Origin: CAZLGO01 sp964559295
GTDB taxonomy: Archaea; Methanobacteriota; Methanobacteria; Methanobacteriales; Methanobacteriaceae
NCBI GenBank assembly: GCA_964559295.1
Contig: CAZLGO010000004.1
Coordinates: 1 to 36,171, forward strand
Length of the DNA stretch: 36,171 bases
Reading direction: 5' to 3'
The notes under the pieces are model-generated. The model ran no database searches. It was not told where the DNA came from and saw only the letters and a list, made by a program, of their open reading frames with translations. The translations under genes were made by a program, and so were the position numbers. This document shows, piece after piece, positions 16,275-24,655 of this stretch; the first letter of the stretch is position 1; each line of letters starts with the position of its first letter.

Positions 16275-16721
16275 ATGAATCTTACTACTCAGAAGAGATT
16301 GGCTGCGCAAATAATGAAGGTTGGGATTAATAGAGTATGGATAGATCCTGAAAACGCAGAGGAAGTATCAAGGGCCATGACCCGCGAGAGTATAAAAAAA
16401 CTTATAGACAATAAAACCATAATGTCGAAACCACAAAAAGGCATAAGCAGTTATAGATCAAAAAAAATAGCAAAGCAGAAGAAGAAAGGAAGAAGAAAAG
16501 GTCAGGGTAGTACAAAAGGAGCAAAAGGAGCTAGAAATCCAAAAAAGAAAGCATGGATGACTACCATAAGGGCTTTAAGAAGGGACCTAAAGGACATGAG
16601 AAACAAAAGACAGATCAACAGGACAACCTACAGAAAACTTTACAAAATGGCAAAAGGAGGCGCCTTCAGAAGCAAATCATATATGAAAACCTATGCAAGG
16701 GATCATGATTTGCTCAGATAG
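16275..16721 (+). CDS. rpl19e: 50S ribosomal protein eL19 (148 aa)
   Basis: Archaeal/eukaryotic protein bridging the subunits. NLTTQKRLAAQIMKVGINRVWIDPENAEEVSRAMTRESIKKLI and the basic middle KGQGSTKGAKGARNPKK are diagnostic. ACGGAGG lies 10-12 nt upstream. The 91-bp gap before it carries no element of the hairpin family. Confidence 0.97.
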   Translation: MNLTTQKRLAAQIMKVGINRVWIDPENAEEVSRAMTRESIKKLIDNKTIMSKPQKGISSYRSKKIAKQKKKGRRKGQGSTKGAKGARNPKKKAWMTTIRALRRDLKDMRNKRQINRTTYRKLYKMAKGGAFRSKSYMKTYARDHDLLR

Positions 16722-16734
16722 AGGAGGGATACAG

Positions 16735-17316
16735 TTGGCACACGGATCAAGATACAAAGTGGCATTTAGAAGGAGAAGAGAAGGAAAAACGGATTACAGG
16801 GCAAGATTAAGACTCGTTGAATCAGGAAAGCCTAGAATGGTTGTGCGAATTACGAACAATCAAATAATAGCTCAAATAGTAAATTTTACTCCTTATGGGG
16901 ACAAAACTTTAGTTTCAGCGCATTCTAACGAACTTAGAAAGATAGGATGGCTTGGAAGTTCTAAGAACACATCTGCAGCATATCTTGTAGGATTTTTATG
17001 CGGAAAAAAAGCTTTAAAGAAAATAAATGAAGCTGTCTTAGATATTGGCTTAAGATCATCTAAAAAGGGTGCAAGGGTGTTTGCAGTGCTCAAAGGAGCA
17101 GTAGACGCAGGACTGCATATTCCACATGATGATCTGATTTTGCCAGATGATGAAAGAATAAAAGGAGAACACATAGCTGCATATGCAAAATCCTTAGATG
17201 ACGAAGGCTTGGAAAAGTTTTCACAGTATTTTAAGAGAGGACTTCCACCGGTGGATCTCCCAGATCATTTTGAGAAGATTAAAAAGAGTATAAGTGAAAT
17301 TGAGGTATCATCATGA
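16735..17316 (+). CDS. rpl18: 50S ribosomal protein uL18 (193 aa)
   Basis: 5S rRNA-binding protein. The N-terminus MAHGSRYKVAFRRRREGKTDYRARLRL, GWLGSSKNTSAAYLVGFLCGKKA and KGAVDAGLHIPHDD identify the archaeal/eukaryal type. I read the start as TTG 16735 with GGAGGGAT 6 nt upstream; an upstream in-frame ATG at 16693 lies inside eL19 and adds 14 unrelated residues. The TGA overlaps the uS5 ATG by four bases. Confidence 0.95.
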   Translation: MAHGSRYKVAFRRRREGKTDYRARLRLVESGKPRMVVRITNNQIIAQIVNFTPYGDKTLVSAHSNELRKIGWLGSSKNTSAAYLVGFLCGKKALKKINEAVLDIGLRSSKKGARVFAVLKGAVDAGLHIPHDDLILPDDERIKGEHIAAYAKSLDDEGLEKFSQYFKRGLPPVDLPDHFEKIKKSISEIEVSS

Positions 17317-17954
17317 ATTTTAATATGGATGAGTGGGAACCAAAGACAAACCTTGGGCAGATGGTAAAGGAAGGTGCTATAACAGATATAGACGAAATCT
17401 TTGCGAAAGGTCTTCCTATAATGGAACTTGAAATAATAAATACCTTAATTCCTGATCTAGAGGAGGAGGTAATAGATGTAAGTCTCGTCCAGAGGATGCA
17501 CAAATCTGGTAGAAAGGTCAACTTCAGAGCTATAGTCGTGGTTGGAAATAAAGATGGTTATGTGGGACTTGGACAAGGTAAGGCAAAGGAAGTAGGTCCT
17601 GCAATAAGAAAAGCAGTTGATGATGCCAAATTCAATATAATTAAGGTAAGAAGAGGTTGTGGTGATTGGGGCTGTGTGTGTGGAAGACAGCACACAGTAC
17701 CTTTCAAAGTAACAGGAAAAAGTGGCAGTGTGAGAGTGACTCTAATCCCAGCACCAGGTGGAATCGGACTTGCAATAGGGGATGTTGGAAAAAACATTTT
17801 AAGACTTGCAGGTATAGATGACGTATGGTCTCAGACAATCGGTCAGACCCAAACAACCATAAATTTCGCGAGGGCTACTTTTGATGCCTTAAAAAAACTA
17901 AGTAGAGTCAAGGCAAGCAAGCAAAATCTCAAAAGTCTTGGGGTTTCTGTATAA
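17313..17954 (+). CDS. rps5: 30S ribosomal protein uS5 (213 aa)
   Basis: mRNA entry-tunnel protein. VNFRAIVVVGNKDGYVGLGQGKAKEVGPAIRKAVDDAK and GCGDWGCVCGRQHTVPFKVTGKSGSVRV are diagnostic of the archaeal form. GAGGT lies about 6 nt before the start, within the overlapping end of uL18. Confidence 0.97.
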   Translation: MNFNMDEWEPKTNLGQMVKEGAITDIDEIFAKGLPIMELEIINTLIPDLEEEVIDVSLVQRMHKSGRKVNFRAIVVVGNKDGYVGLGQGKAKEVGPAIRKAVDDAKFNIIKVRRGCGDWGCVCGRQHTVPFKVTGKSGSVRVTLIPAPGGIGLAIGDVGKNILRLAGIDDVWSQTIGQTQTTINFARATFDALKKLSRVKASKQNLKSLGVSV

Positions 17955-17965
17955 CTGGTGATAAC

Positions 17966-18424
17966 ATGATTGCAGCAATAAGAGTAAGAGGCAGAGTCGG
18001 TATAAAAAAGGACATAAAAGATACATTGTTGATGTTAAGACTCACAAGAGCAAATCACGCTGCCTTACTTGAGGAAAATCCAAGTTATAATGGAATGCTT
18101 CAAAAAGCAAAGGATTACATAACATGGGGAGAGATCGATCAGGATACCCTAACTCAACTTATAAGAAAAAGGGGAAGATTGATGGGTGGCAAAAAAGTTA
18201 CAGATGATTACATAAATAAAAATACAGATTATTCTTCAATAGAGGAGTTTTCAAAAGCCCTATTAGATTTGAACGTAACTTTAGAAGATGCTAAAATAAA
18301 ACCTGTTTTTAGACTCCATCCTCCAAGGAAGGGTTATGAGGATACTAAAAAAACATACCAAGAGGGTGGAAGCTTAGGATATAGAGGGAATAAGATAAAT
18401 GCTCTTATAAAAAGGATGATATAA
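17966..18424 (+). CDS. rpl30: 50S ribosomal protein uL30 (152 aa)
   Basis: Archaeal long-form uL30 with AAIRVRGRVGIKKDIKDTLLMLRLTRANHAALLEENPSYNGMLQKAKDYITWGEI and C-terminal VFRLHPPRKGYEDTKKTYQEGGSLGYRG. CTGGTGAT-type site lies upstream. An intergenic hairpin element begins two bases after its stop. Confidence 0.97.
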   Translation: MIAAIRVRGRVGIKKDIKDTLLMLRLTRANHAALLEENPSYNGMLQKAKDYITWGEIDQDTLTQLIRKRGRLMGGKKVTDDYINKNTDYSSIEEFSKALLDLNVTLEDAKIKPVFRLHPPRKGYEDTKKTYQEGGSLGYRGNKINALIKRMI

Positions 18425-18426
18425 TT

Positions 18427-18526
18427 CAACCTTTAAGAAAGGTTGATCAAAAAGGCAATTTCGGTTGCCTGTATTTGACGAAACTTCTAAAAAGTTTCTT
18501 TGCATCAACGCTTTTTTAAAGGGTTG
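18427..18526 (-). repeat. Intergenic hairpin element, reverse orientation (best-preserved reverse copy)
   Basis: Plus-strand order: CAACCTTTAAGAAAGGTTG (18427-18445); AGGCAA/TTGCCT hairpin (18453-18470); GAAACTT/AAGTTTC hairpin (18480-18498); and module I (18506-18526). Read as reverse complement it has the same four modules, spacers and order as the copy at 20363-20463. Module I is a perfect 21-bp match and the 3' end a perfect 30-bp match. The G-C pair of GGCGA/TCGCC is replaced by A-T here (GGCAA/TTGCC), a compensatory change. It sits between uL30 and uL15. Confidence 0.88.
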
Positions 18527-18542
18527 TTGTGGAGGAATCACG

Positions 18543-18980
18543 ATGATAAGAAGAAAACGAAAGATAACAAAAATGCGGGGTTCAAGGACAGTAGGTGGTG
18601 GCTGTACAAAAAAAAGGCGAGGAGCCGGTCATAGAGGTGGAAGAGGATTGGCTGGAAGTCACAAGCATAAATGGACATGGATTGTAAAATACAAACCAGA
18701 TCATTTTGGAAAGTATGGTTTTAAGAGACCACAGAAAACCATCATCAAAATCAACCCTGTAAATTTAAGTTATTTGGATGAAAAATCAGAAGAATTACTA
18801 AAACGGGGTTTAGCTCAAAAAGAAAATGATAAAATTATAATAGATGTTACAGATCTCGGTTACAATAAGGTCTTAGGAAGCGGTAAGATCACAAAGCCTT
18901 TGATTATAAAAGCCCCTCAATTTTCAAATTTAGCAACAAAAAAGATTCAAGAGGTTGGAGGAGAGGTAATAATTCTTTAG
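18543..18980 (+). CDS. rpl15: 50S ribosomal protein uL15 (145 aa)
   Basis: MRGSRTVGGGCTKKRRGAGHRGGRGLAGSHKHKWTW is diagnostic, followed by GFKRP and LGSGKITKPLIIKAPQFSNLATKKI. I chose ATG 18543 with GGAGG about 8 nt upstream; the longer in-frame start at 18465 would read through the hairpin element. Precedes secY as in most archaea. Confidence 0.97.
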   Translation: MIRRKRKITKMRGSRTVGGGCTKKRRGAGHRGGRGLAGSHKHKWTWIVKYKPDHFGKYGFKRPQKTIIKINPVNLSYLDEKSEELLKRGLAQKENDKIIIDVTDLGYNKVLGSGKITKPLIIKAPQFSNLATKKIQEVGGEVIIL

Positions 18981-18996
18981 GGAGGAGTGAATTTCA

Positions 18997-20340
<1,344 letters not shown>

Positions 20341-20362
20341 GGCAAAGTTTTGATCAACCATT

Positions 20363-20463
20363 CAACCCTTTAAAAAAGCGTTGACGTAAAGAACTTTTAA
20401 TAAAGGTTCACAAAAGGCAGGCGATCGCAGGTCGCCTTTTTGATCAACCTTTCTTAAAGGTTG
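20363..20463 (+). repeat. Intergenic hairpin element, forward orientation (reference copy)
   Basis: Four modules: I, 20363-20383 (CAAC-C-CTTT paired with AAAG-C-GTTG around AAA); II, GAACTTTT/AAAGGTTC (20391-20409); III, GGCGATC/GGTCGCC with GCA loop (20420-20436), immediately followed by TTTTTGATC; IV, CAACCTTTCTTAAAGGTTG (20445-20463). Its ends are inverted repeats of each other (CAACC...GGTTG). Stem III plus T5 looks like an intrinsic terminator. Near-direct repeats of about 20 bp flank it. I define this as forward. Confidence 0.9.
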
Positions 20464-20464
20464 C

Positions 20465-20484
20465 TTCAGAAAGTTTTTAGGTGT
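20465..20484 (+). repeat. Right flanking repeat carrying the adkA Shine-Dalgarno
   Basis: TTCAGAAAGTTTTTAGGTGT duplicates the secY 3' end. Its AGGTG lies 8-9 nt before the adkA ATG at 20491, so the duplicated segment serves as the ribosome binding site. Confidence 0.65.
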
Positions 20485-20490
20485 GAGACA

Positions 20491-21060
20491 ATGAAAGTTG
20501 TTGTTGTTGCAGGAATTCCAGGAGCAGGAAGTACTACTGTGTTAAAACATGCCCTAAAGCAGCTTGATTATATCCATGTAAACTATGGAGACATCATGTT
20601 AAAAGTAGCCCAAGATAGAGATCTTACGGATGATAGAGATTCCATAAGAAAATTGCCTCCCAACACACAAAAAGAGATCCAAAAAGCTGCTGCAAAAAGT
20701 ATAAGAGAGATGGCACAGAAAAACAACATAGTTGTTGATACCCATTGTACCATAAAAACATCTGCAGGTTTTCTACCAGGGCTTCCAAAATGGGTGTTAG
20801 ATGAACTTAAACCAGACACTTTCATTTTGATTGAAGCAGATGACGATGAGATCCTATTTCGGAGGATAGAGGATAAAACGAGAATAAGGGATACAGAGAG
20901 AATAAAAGACATAAGACTCCATCAGCAACTAAACCGTGCAATTGCAATGGCATATGCTGCACTTGTAGGTGCTACAGTAAAGATCATTGAGAATCATGAC
21001 GGTAAAATTGATGACGCTGTTGGTGAGATGATAAACACACTTGTATCTCTAAAAGATTGA
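20491..21060 (+). CDS. adkA: Archaeal adenylate kinase AdkA (189 aa)
   Basis: Interconverts AMP, ADP and ATP. The N-terminal P-loop VAGIPGAGSTT (6-16) and the archaeal-type body (YGDIMLKVA, VDTHCTIKTSAGFLPGLPKWVL, RDTERIKDIRLHQQLNRAMA-like segment) identify the AdkA family, which differs from bacterial Adk. Start at 20491; an in-frame ORF start at 20461 would read out of the hairpin element and is rejected. The secY-adkA-EMC3-eL34-cmk order is typical of euryarchaea. Confidence 0.95.
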   Translation: MKVVVVAGIPGAGSTTVLKHALKQLDYIHVNYGDIMLKVAQDRDLTDDRDSIRKLPPNTQKEIQKAAAKSIREMAQKNNIVVDTHCTIKTSAGFLPGLPKWVLDELKPDTFILIEADDDEILFRRIEDKTRIRDTERIKDIRLHQQLNRAIAMAYAALVGATVKIIENHDGKIDDAVGEMINTLVSLKD

Positions 21061-21070
21061 GGATGTAAAA

Positions 21071-21613
21071 ATGGTATTTGAAATATTTTACGGAACATTG
21101 GATGTGATATTTGCTCCAATTGTTGTATTAAAGCCAATATATGCAATATTTGTGATAGCATGTATCGTATCCTTTATAAGCACTCTAGCTTACAAACTCC
21201 TTGTAAATCAAGAGAGACTTGAATATTTAAAAAAGGAAATACAAGATTTTCAACAAGAGATGATGAAAGCCAGGAAAAAAGGTGATCCAAAGGATTTAGA
21301 AAAACTTCAAAAAAAACAAATGGAATTTATGAGCCTTCAGAAAGAAATGATGACCATGTCATTTAAACCAATGATAGTAACATTTATTCCAATCATCATA
21401 ATATTCGCATGGTTGGCTCATTACTATCAAAACGCCGTCGTGGCAAAATTGCCAAATTTTATCCACACCATCCTTTTGGTGGATCTTTGGCATTGGTTTT
21501 ATGGTGGAGGGCTTCCTGAAAATACCATTGGGTGGTTGGGATGGTACATACTTTGCTCATTTGCTATGTCCATAATCTTCAGAAAATATATGGGAATTAA
21601 AGGAGGAATGTAG
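21071..21613 (+). CDS. EMC3/TMCO1-type (DUF106) membrane insertase-like protein (180 aa)
   Basis: Archaeal member of the YidC/Oxa1/EMC3/TMCO1 superfamily. Three hydrophobic segments are visible (about 16-38, 93-115 and 145-172). Between the first two lies a charged coiled-coil of about 50 residues, QERLEYLKKEIQDFQQEMMKARKKGDPKDLEKLQKKQMEFM, then MSFKPMIVTFIPIIIIFAWL. Expected at the cytoplasmic membrane, helping insertion of proteins next to SecYEG, which fits the position after secY. Substrates are unknown. Its 3' end AAAGGAGGAATG is duplicated before eL34. Confidence 0.9.
   Translation: MVFEIFYGTLDVIFAPIVVLKPIYAIFVIACIVSFISTLAYKLLVNQERLEYLKKEIQDFQQEMMKARKKGDPKDLEKLQKKQMEFMSLQKEMMTMSFKPMIVTFIPIIIIFAWLAHYYQNAVVAKLPNFIHTILLVDLWHWFYGGGLPENTIGWLGWYILCSFAMSIIFRKYMGIKGGM
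21597..21612 (+). repeat. Left flanking repeat of the EMC3-eL34 element
   Basis: TTAAAGGAGGAATGTA at the 3' end of the EMC3-like gene recurs as TTATAGGAGGAATGCA at 21761-21776 (14 of 16 identical, including a perfect AGGAGGAATG). Confidence 0.6.
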
Positions 21614-21616
21614 GCG

Positions 21617-21765
21617 TCAATCCACAAGATATGCGTTTAAGTAAAAAATTTTTTAAAAGTCGTACAAAACCTTTGGTTTCGTGACATTGAAAATTATGGA
21701 TTGATCCAAAGAACTTTTAGGAAAAATTCACAAAGACCGTTTTGATCAATTTTTTAAAGGTTATA
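21617..21765 (+). repeat. Intergenic hairpin element, forward orientation, divergent long copy
   Basis: A long-range 8-bp stem TCAATCCA (21617-21624) / TGGATTGA (21697-21704) encloses AAACC/GGTTT (21667-21679). Then follow the shared linker GGATTGATCCAAAGAACTTTT, a degenerate module II (21711-21729, one C.A mismatch), a decayed module III and TTTTGATCAATTTTTTAAAGGTT (module IV with two G.U pairs). The linker TATGGATTGAYCCAAAGAA is shared with the reverse complement of the copy at 13082-13114. Confidence 0.7.
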
Positions 21766-21776
21766 GGAGGAATGCA
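21761..21776 (+). repeat. Right flanking repeat and Shine-Dalgarno of eL34
   Basis: TTATAGGAGGAATGCA duplicates 21597-21612. Its AGGAGGA lies about 6-7 nt before the eL34 ATG at 21778 and is the ribosome binding site. Confidence 0.6.
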
Positions 21777-21777
21777 C

Positions 21778-22044
21778 ATGCCTGAGTTAAGATACAGATC
21801 CAGATCATACAAAAGGACCTTTAGGAGGACCCCAGGAGGAAAGACGGTTTTACACTACAAAAAGAAAAAGCCAAAAAAACACGTATGTGCTGTGTGTAAA
21901 AAACCGCTTCATTCTGTTCCAAGAGGAAGACCATACCAGATCAGAAAACTTTCAAAATCAAAAAAAAGACCAAATAGACCTTATGGAGGATATCTCTGTT
22001 CAGAATGTACCCGTAAAGTGTTCAAAAGAGAGGCAAGGTTATGA
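21778..22044 (+). CDS. rpl34e: 50S ribosomal protein eL34 (88 aa)
   Basis: MPELRYRSRSYKRTFRRTPGGKTVLHYKKKKPK and zinc cysteines CAVCKKPL...CSECTRKVFKREAR identify archaeal L34e. I chose ATG 21778 (Shine-Dalgarno AGGAGGA at good spacing); ATG 21772 is too close to it. The stop overlaps the cmk start (ATGA). Confidence 0.96.
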   Translation: MPELRYRSRSYKRTFRRTPGGKTVLHYKKKKPKKHVCAVCKKPLHSVPRGRPYQIRKLSKSKKRPNRPYGGYLCSECTRKVFKREARL

Positions 22045-22571
22045 TCATAACCATTGGTGGATTGGCAGGTAGCGGCACAACAACAGTTTCAGAGATTCTT
22101 TCAGAGAAAATGGGAATGCCTCGTATTTCAGCAGGTGATATATTTCGCAAAATGGCATCAGAGATGGGTATGGATATCCTAACATTTGGTAAATTTGCTG
22201 AGGAGAATCCTGAAATTGATTCTGAAATTGACAGAAAACAGTCTAAAATAGCAAAAAAAAGAAAAAATATAATCATTGAAGGGAGATTATCAGCTTATTT
22301 TGTGGACGCTGAACTTAAAATATGGCTTATGGCACCTTTAAATGTACGGGCAAAAAGAATAAGCAAAAGAGAAGATAAACCATTTCATATTGTAAAAAAA
22401 GAAATCAAAGAAAGGGAAAAGAGTGAAGCAAAAAGATATCTTGGGATCCATGATATTGATATTAGAAACATGGAAATTTATGATGTGATCATAAACACTT
22501 ATCATTTTAATGCTGAAAAAGTCGCTGATATTATATTAAAAACAGCGGAGGTGATTTTATGCCAGCAATAG
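22041..22571 (+). CDS. cmk: Cytidylate kinase (archaeal CMK, 176 aa)
   Basis: Phosphorylates CMP/dCMP. P-loop GGLAGSGTTT at 6-15, then MGMPRISAGDIFRKMA and IIIEGRLSAYF; LID-like Arg segment KRISKREDKPF. The length and sequence style match the short archaeal CMK. ATG overlaps the eL34 stop; the C-terminus overlaps eL14 by 13 nt. Confidence 0.93.
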   Translation: MIITIGGLAGSGTTTVSEILSEKMGMPRISAGDIFRKMASEMGMDILTFGKFAEENPEIDSEIDRKQSKIAKKRKNIIIEGRLSAYFVDAELKIWLMAPLNVRAKRISKREDKPFHIVKKEIKEREKSEAKRYLGIHDIDIRNMEIYDVIINTYHFNAEKVADIILKTAEVILCQQ

Positions 22572-22792
22572 AAGTAGGGAGAATATGTATTAAGACTGCA
22601 GGAAGAGAAGCAGGCAAAAAATGTGTTATAGTTGATATTATCAACGATAAATTTGTTGAAGTTATTGGAACCTCAGTAAAAAACAGAAGATGCAACATAA
22701 AGCATCTTGAACCCCTTGATCAGCTAATAGAGGTAAAAACTGAAGATCCTGAGGAAATAAAAAAAGAGCTGCAATCGCTTGAAAATTTATGA
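22559..22792 (+). CDS. rpl14e: 50S ribosomal protein eL14 (77 aa)
   Basis: Archaeal L14e, KOW fold: IEVGRICIKTAGREAGKKCVIVDIINDKFVEVIGTSVKNRRCNIKHLEPLD. GAGGTGAT lies about 5 nt before the ATG, which is inside the end of cmk. Usual neighbours cmk and cbf5 support it. Confidence 0.95.
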   Translation: MPAIEVGRICIKTAGREAGKKCVIVDIINDKFVEVIGTSVKNRRCNIKHLEPLDQLIEVKTEDPEEIKKELQSLENL

Positions 22793-22796
22793 TTTT

Positions 22797-22896
22797 GAAC
22801 CCATAAGATATGGGTTCTCAAAGAAACTTTTAAGAAAACTTTCATCAGACGCAGGTGACTGAAGGTCGCTTTTTGATCAACCTTTATTAAAGGTTG
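22797..22896 (+). repeat. Intergenic hairpin element, forward orientation
   Basis: Module I is replaced by a perfect 9-bp stem GAACCCATA/TATGGGTTC with AGA loop (22797-22817); its core CCATAAGATATGG is the reverse complement of 13102-13114. Then GAAACTTT/AAACTTTC (about 22823-22843, one mismatch), AGGTGAC/GTCGCTT with TGAAG loop (two G.U pairs), TTTTGATC, and CAACCTTTATTAAAGGTTG (22878-22896). It lies between eL14 and cbf5. Confidence 0.82.
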
Positions 22897-22901
22897 TAGG
22901 G

Positions 22902-23864
22902 GTGGTAAATTTTCTTATAAGGGCTGAAGATACAACAGATTCAAGTTATGGATGTTCGCCAGAGGAAAGACCAATTACAGAATACATAGAAAAAGGTGTT
23001 ATAAACTTAGATAAACCTTCAGGTCCAACTTCCCATGAGATTGACTCATGGGTTAAGGGGATCCTCCATGTGAAGAAGACGGGTCACGGAGGCACCCTTG
23101 ATCCAAAAGTTACTGGAGTTTTGCCAATTGGAATAGAAAAGGCTACAAGAGTTATTCAATTGCTGCTTGGTGCTGAGAAAGAATATGTATGTCTTATGAG
23201 ACTACACAGAAAAATTGATGACTCCAAGATACATGAGGTATTTAGGGAGTTTCAGGGGAAGATATTTCAAACACCACCACTAAAAGCTGCTGTAAAACGA
23301 AAGTTGAGGGTTCGAAGAATCTATTATGCTAAGATCCTCGAGATAGAAGGACAAGATGTTCTCTTCAGGATAGGATGCGAAGCTGGAACCTATATAAGAA
23401 AATACTGCCATGATATAGGTGAAGCACTTGGTTGTGGCGCACACATGGCAGAACTTAGAAGAACGAAGGTAGGACCTTTTTGCGAAGACGAAACCCTTAC
23501 AACACTCCATGATTTAACAGATGCTTATCATTTTTGGAAGGAAGAAGGGAATGAATCATACCTCAGAAAGAGTATATTACCCATGGAAAAGTCGGTCGAA
23601 CATCTCTCTAAGATTGTAATAAGGGATTCAACTGTAGATGCCATCTGTCATGGTGCGAATCTTGCTGTAGGAGGAATATTAGCTTTGGATGAGGGTATAA
23701 GGGAAGGAGACATTCTTGCAATTGAAACACTTAAAGGTGAACTTGTTGCAGTTGGCGAGAGTCTCAAAACATCGCAGAGGATCTACACAGCAAAAAAAGG
23801 TATAGTAATAAACATAAAAAAAGTTTTTATGGAACCAGGAACATATCCAAGGATGTGGAAGTGA
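22902..23864 (+). CDS. cbf5: tRNA/rRNA pseudouridine synthase Cbf5 (320 aa)
   Basis: Catalytic subunit of H/ACA guide-RNA pseudouridylation, also able to make Psi55 in tRNA. KKTGHGGTLDPKVTGVLPIGIEKATR contains the catalytic Asp67; YIRKYCHDIGEALGCGAHMAELRRTKVGPF is the second family block; the C-terminal PUA domain (about 240-315) has VDAICHGANLAVGGI. The start appears to be GTG 22902; the N-terminus SYGCSPEERPITEYIEKGVINLDKP matches the archaeal family, but the Shine-Dalgarno is weak and the exact start uncertain. The adjacent hairpin element ends 5 nt upstream. Confidence 0.93.
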   Translation: MVNFLIRAEDTTDSSYGCSPEERPITEYIEKGVINLDKPSGPTSHEIDSWVKGILHVKKTGHGGTLDPKVTGVLPIGIEKATRVIQLLLGAEKEYVCLMRLHRKIDDSKIHEVFREFQGKIFQTPPLKAAVKRKLRVRRIYYAKILEIEGQDVLFRIGCEAGTYIRKYCHDIGEALGCGAHMAELRRTKVGPFCEDETLTTLHDLTDAYHFWKEEGNESYLRKSILPMEKSVEHLSKIVIRDSTVDAICHGANLAVGGILALDEGIREGDILAIETLKGELVAVGESLKTSQRIYTAKKGIVINIKKVFMEPGTYPRMWK

Positions 23865-24457
23865 TGCATTACTTCTCAGAAAAACCAACCTCAAGGTTGA
23901 AACTTGGCATATTGCGGTGTCGACTTAGAGAAAAAAATTTTGAATTTATAACAGCATCAGGTGTATTTTCACCAAAAAAAATTGACAAAGGATCTCTTTT
24001 GCTTATTGAGAACATGAAAATAGCAGACGGGAAGCGAGCACTTGATCTTGGCTGCGGTTATGGTCCAATTGGGATTACAGCAGCAGCATTGGCACCACAT
24101 GGTCATGTTGTCCTGACTGATGTAAACGAAAGAGCTATATGGCTTGCAAAAAAAAACATAAAGCGCAACAAGATTCACAATGCAGAGGTTCGCAAGGGAT
24201 CTTTATACGAGACAGCACCTGAAAAATTCGATTGCATCCTAACAAATCCTCCTGTAAGGGCTGGGATGGAGACCCTATTTAAAATCATAGAAGGCGCTAA
24301 AGAGCATTTAAATCCTGGTGGGACACTTCAAATTGTTATAAGAACAAAACAAGGTGCAAAACGCATCTCAGGGAAGATCAACGAAACTTTTGGAAATGTT
24401 TATGAACTTACAAAAAAGGGAGGATATAGGGTCTATCTATCAAGGATGCCGGGATAG
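23864..24457 (+). CDS. Class I SAM-dependent methyltransferase, RsmC-like (197 aa)
   Basis: MHYFSEKPTSRL start, glycine-rich SAM motif DLGCGYGPIG (61-70), acidic loop TDVNERA, and catalytic NPP (128-130, TNPPVRAG) place it with N2-guanine methyltransferases of the RsmC/MTS type. An RNA substrate is likely but unproven. I chose ATG 23864, overlapping the Cbf5 stop (TGATG); GTG 23855 is an alternative giving 200 aa. The final 10 nt are also the first 10 nt of tRNA-Ser. Confidence 0.85.
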   Translation: MHYFSEKPTSRLKLGILRCRLREKNFEFITASGVFSPKKIDKGSLLLIENMKIADGKRALDLGCGYGPIGITAAALAPHGHVVLTDVNERAIWLAKKNIKRNKIHNAEVRKGSLYETAPEKFDCILTNPPVRAGMETLFKIIEGAKEHLNPGGTLQIVIRTKQGAKRISGKINETFGNVYELTKKGGYRVYLSRMPG

Positions 24458-24532
24458 CCTAGCCAGGTAAGGCGCAGGATTGGAGATCCTGTGGAGCTTT
24501 GCTCCTCCTGGGTTCAAATCCCAGTCCCGGCG
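24448..24532 (+). tRNA. tRNA-Ser(GGA)
   Basis: Acceptor GCCGGGA/TCCCGGC, D arm GCC...GGC, anticodon stem CAGGA/TCCTG with loop TTGGAGA (anticodon GGA, U33), a long variable arm around GGAG...CTCC typical of serine tRNAs, T arm CTGGG/CCCAG with TTCAAAT, discriminator G. No CCA is encoded. The 5' end lies inside the upstream methyltransferase frame, whose TAG stop forms tRNA bases 8-10. Confidence 0.95.
24512..24527 (+). repeat. Left flanking repeat (tRNA-Ser T arm) of the downstream element
   Basis: GTTCAAATCCCAGTCC within the T arm and acceptor of tRNA-Ser recurs as ATTCGAATCCCAGTCC at 24640-24655 (14 of 16 identical), on the far side of the hairpin element. Confidence 0.65.
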
Positions 24533-24534
24533 CT

Positions 24535-24637
24535 CAAGCCTTTTTGAAAGGATTGACCCAAAGAAACTTTTAAAAAAAGTTTCATCAAAATTTAGGTGAC
24601 TGAAGGTCGCCTTTTTGATCAACCTTCCTAAAAGGTT
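24535..24637 (+). repeat. Intergenic hairpin element, forward orientation, at tRNA-Ser 3' end
   Basis: Modules: CAA-G-CCTTT/AAAGG-A-TTG (24535-24555); GAAACTTTT/AAAAGTTTC, 9 bp perfect (24563-24583); AGGTGAC/GTCGCCT with TGAAG loop (24594-24612) followed by TTTTTGATC; AACCTT/AAGGTT (24621-24637). The segment 24550-24571 is a perfect 22-bp reverse complement of 13082-13103. It starts 2 nt after the tRNA. Confidence 0.85.
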
Positions 24638-24639
24638 AG

Positions 24640-24655
24640 ATTCGAATCCCAGTCC
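24640..24655 (+). repeat. Duplicated tRNA-Ser T-arm segment (right flank)
   Basis: ATTCGAATCCCAGTCC repeats the T-arm/acceptor region of tRNA-Ser 128 bp downstream of the original. It is followed by a CCAAG/CTTGG hairpin (24654-24669). It is not a second tRNA since no other arms are present. The rest of 24670-24735 holds no gene I can see. Confidence 0.6.
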
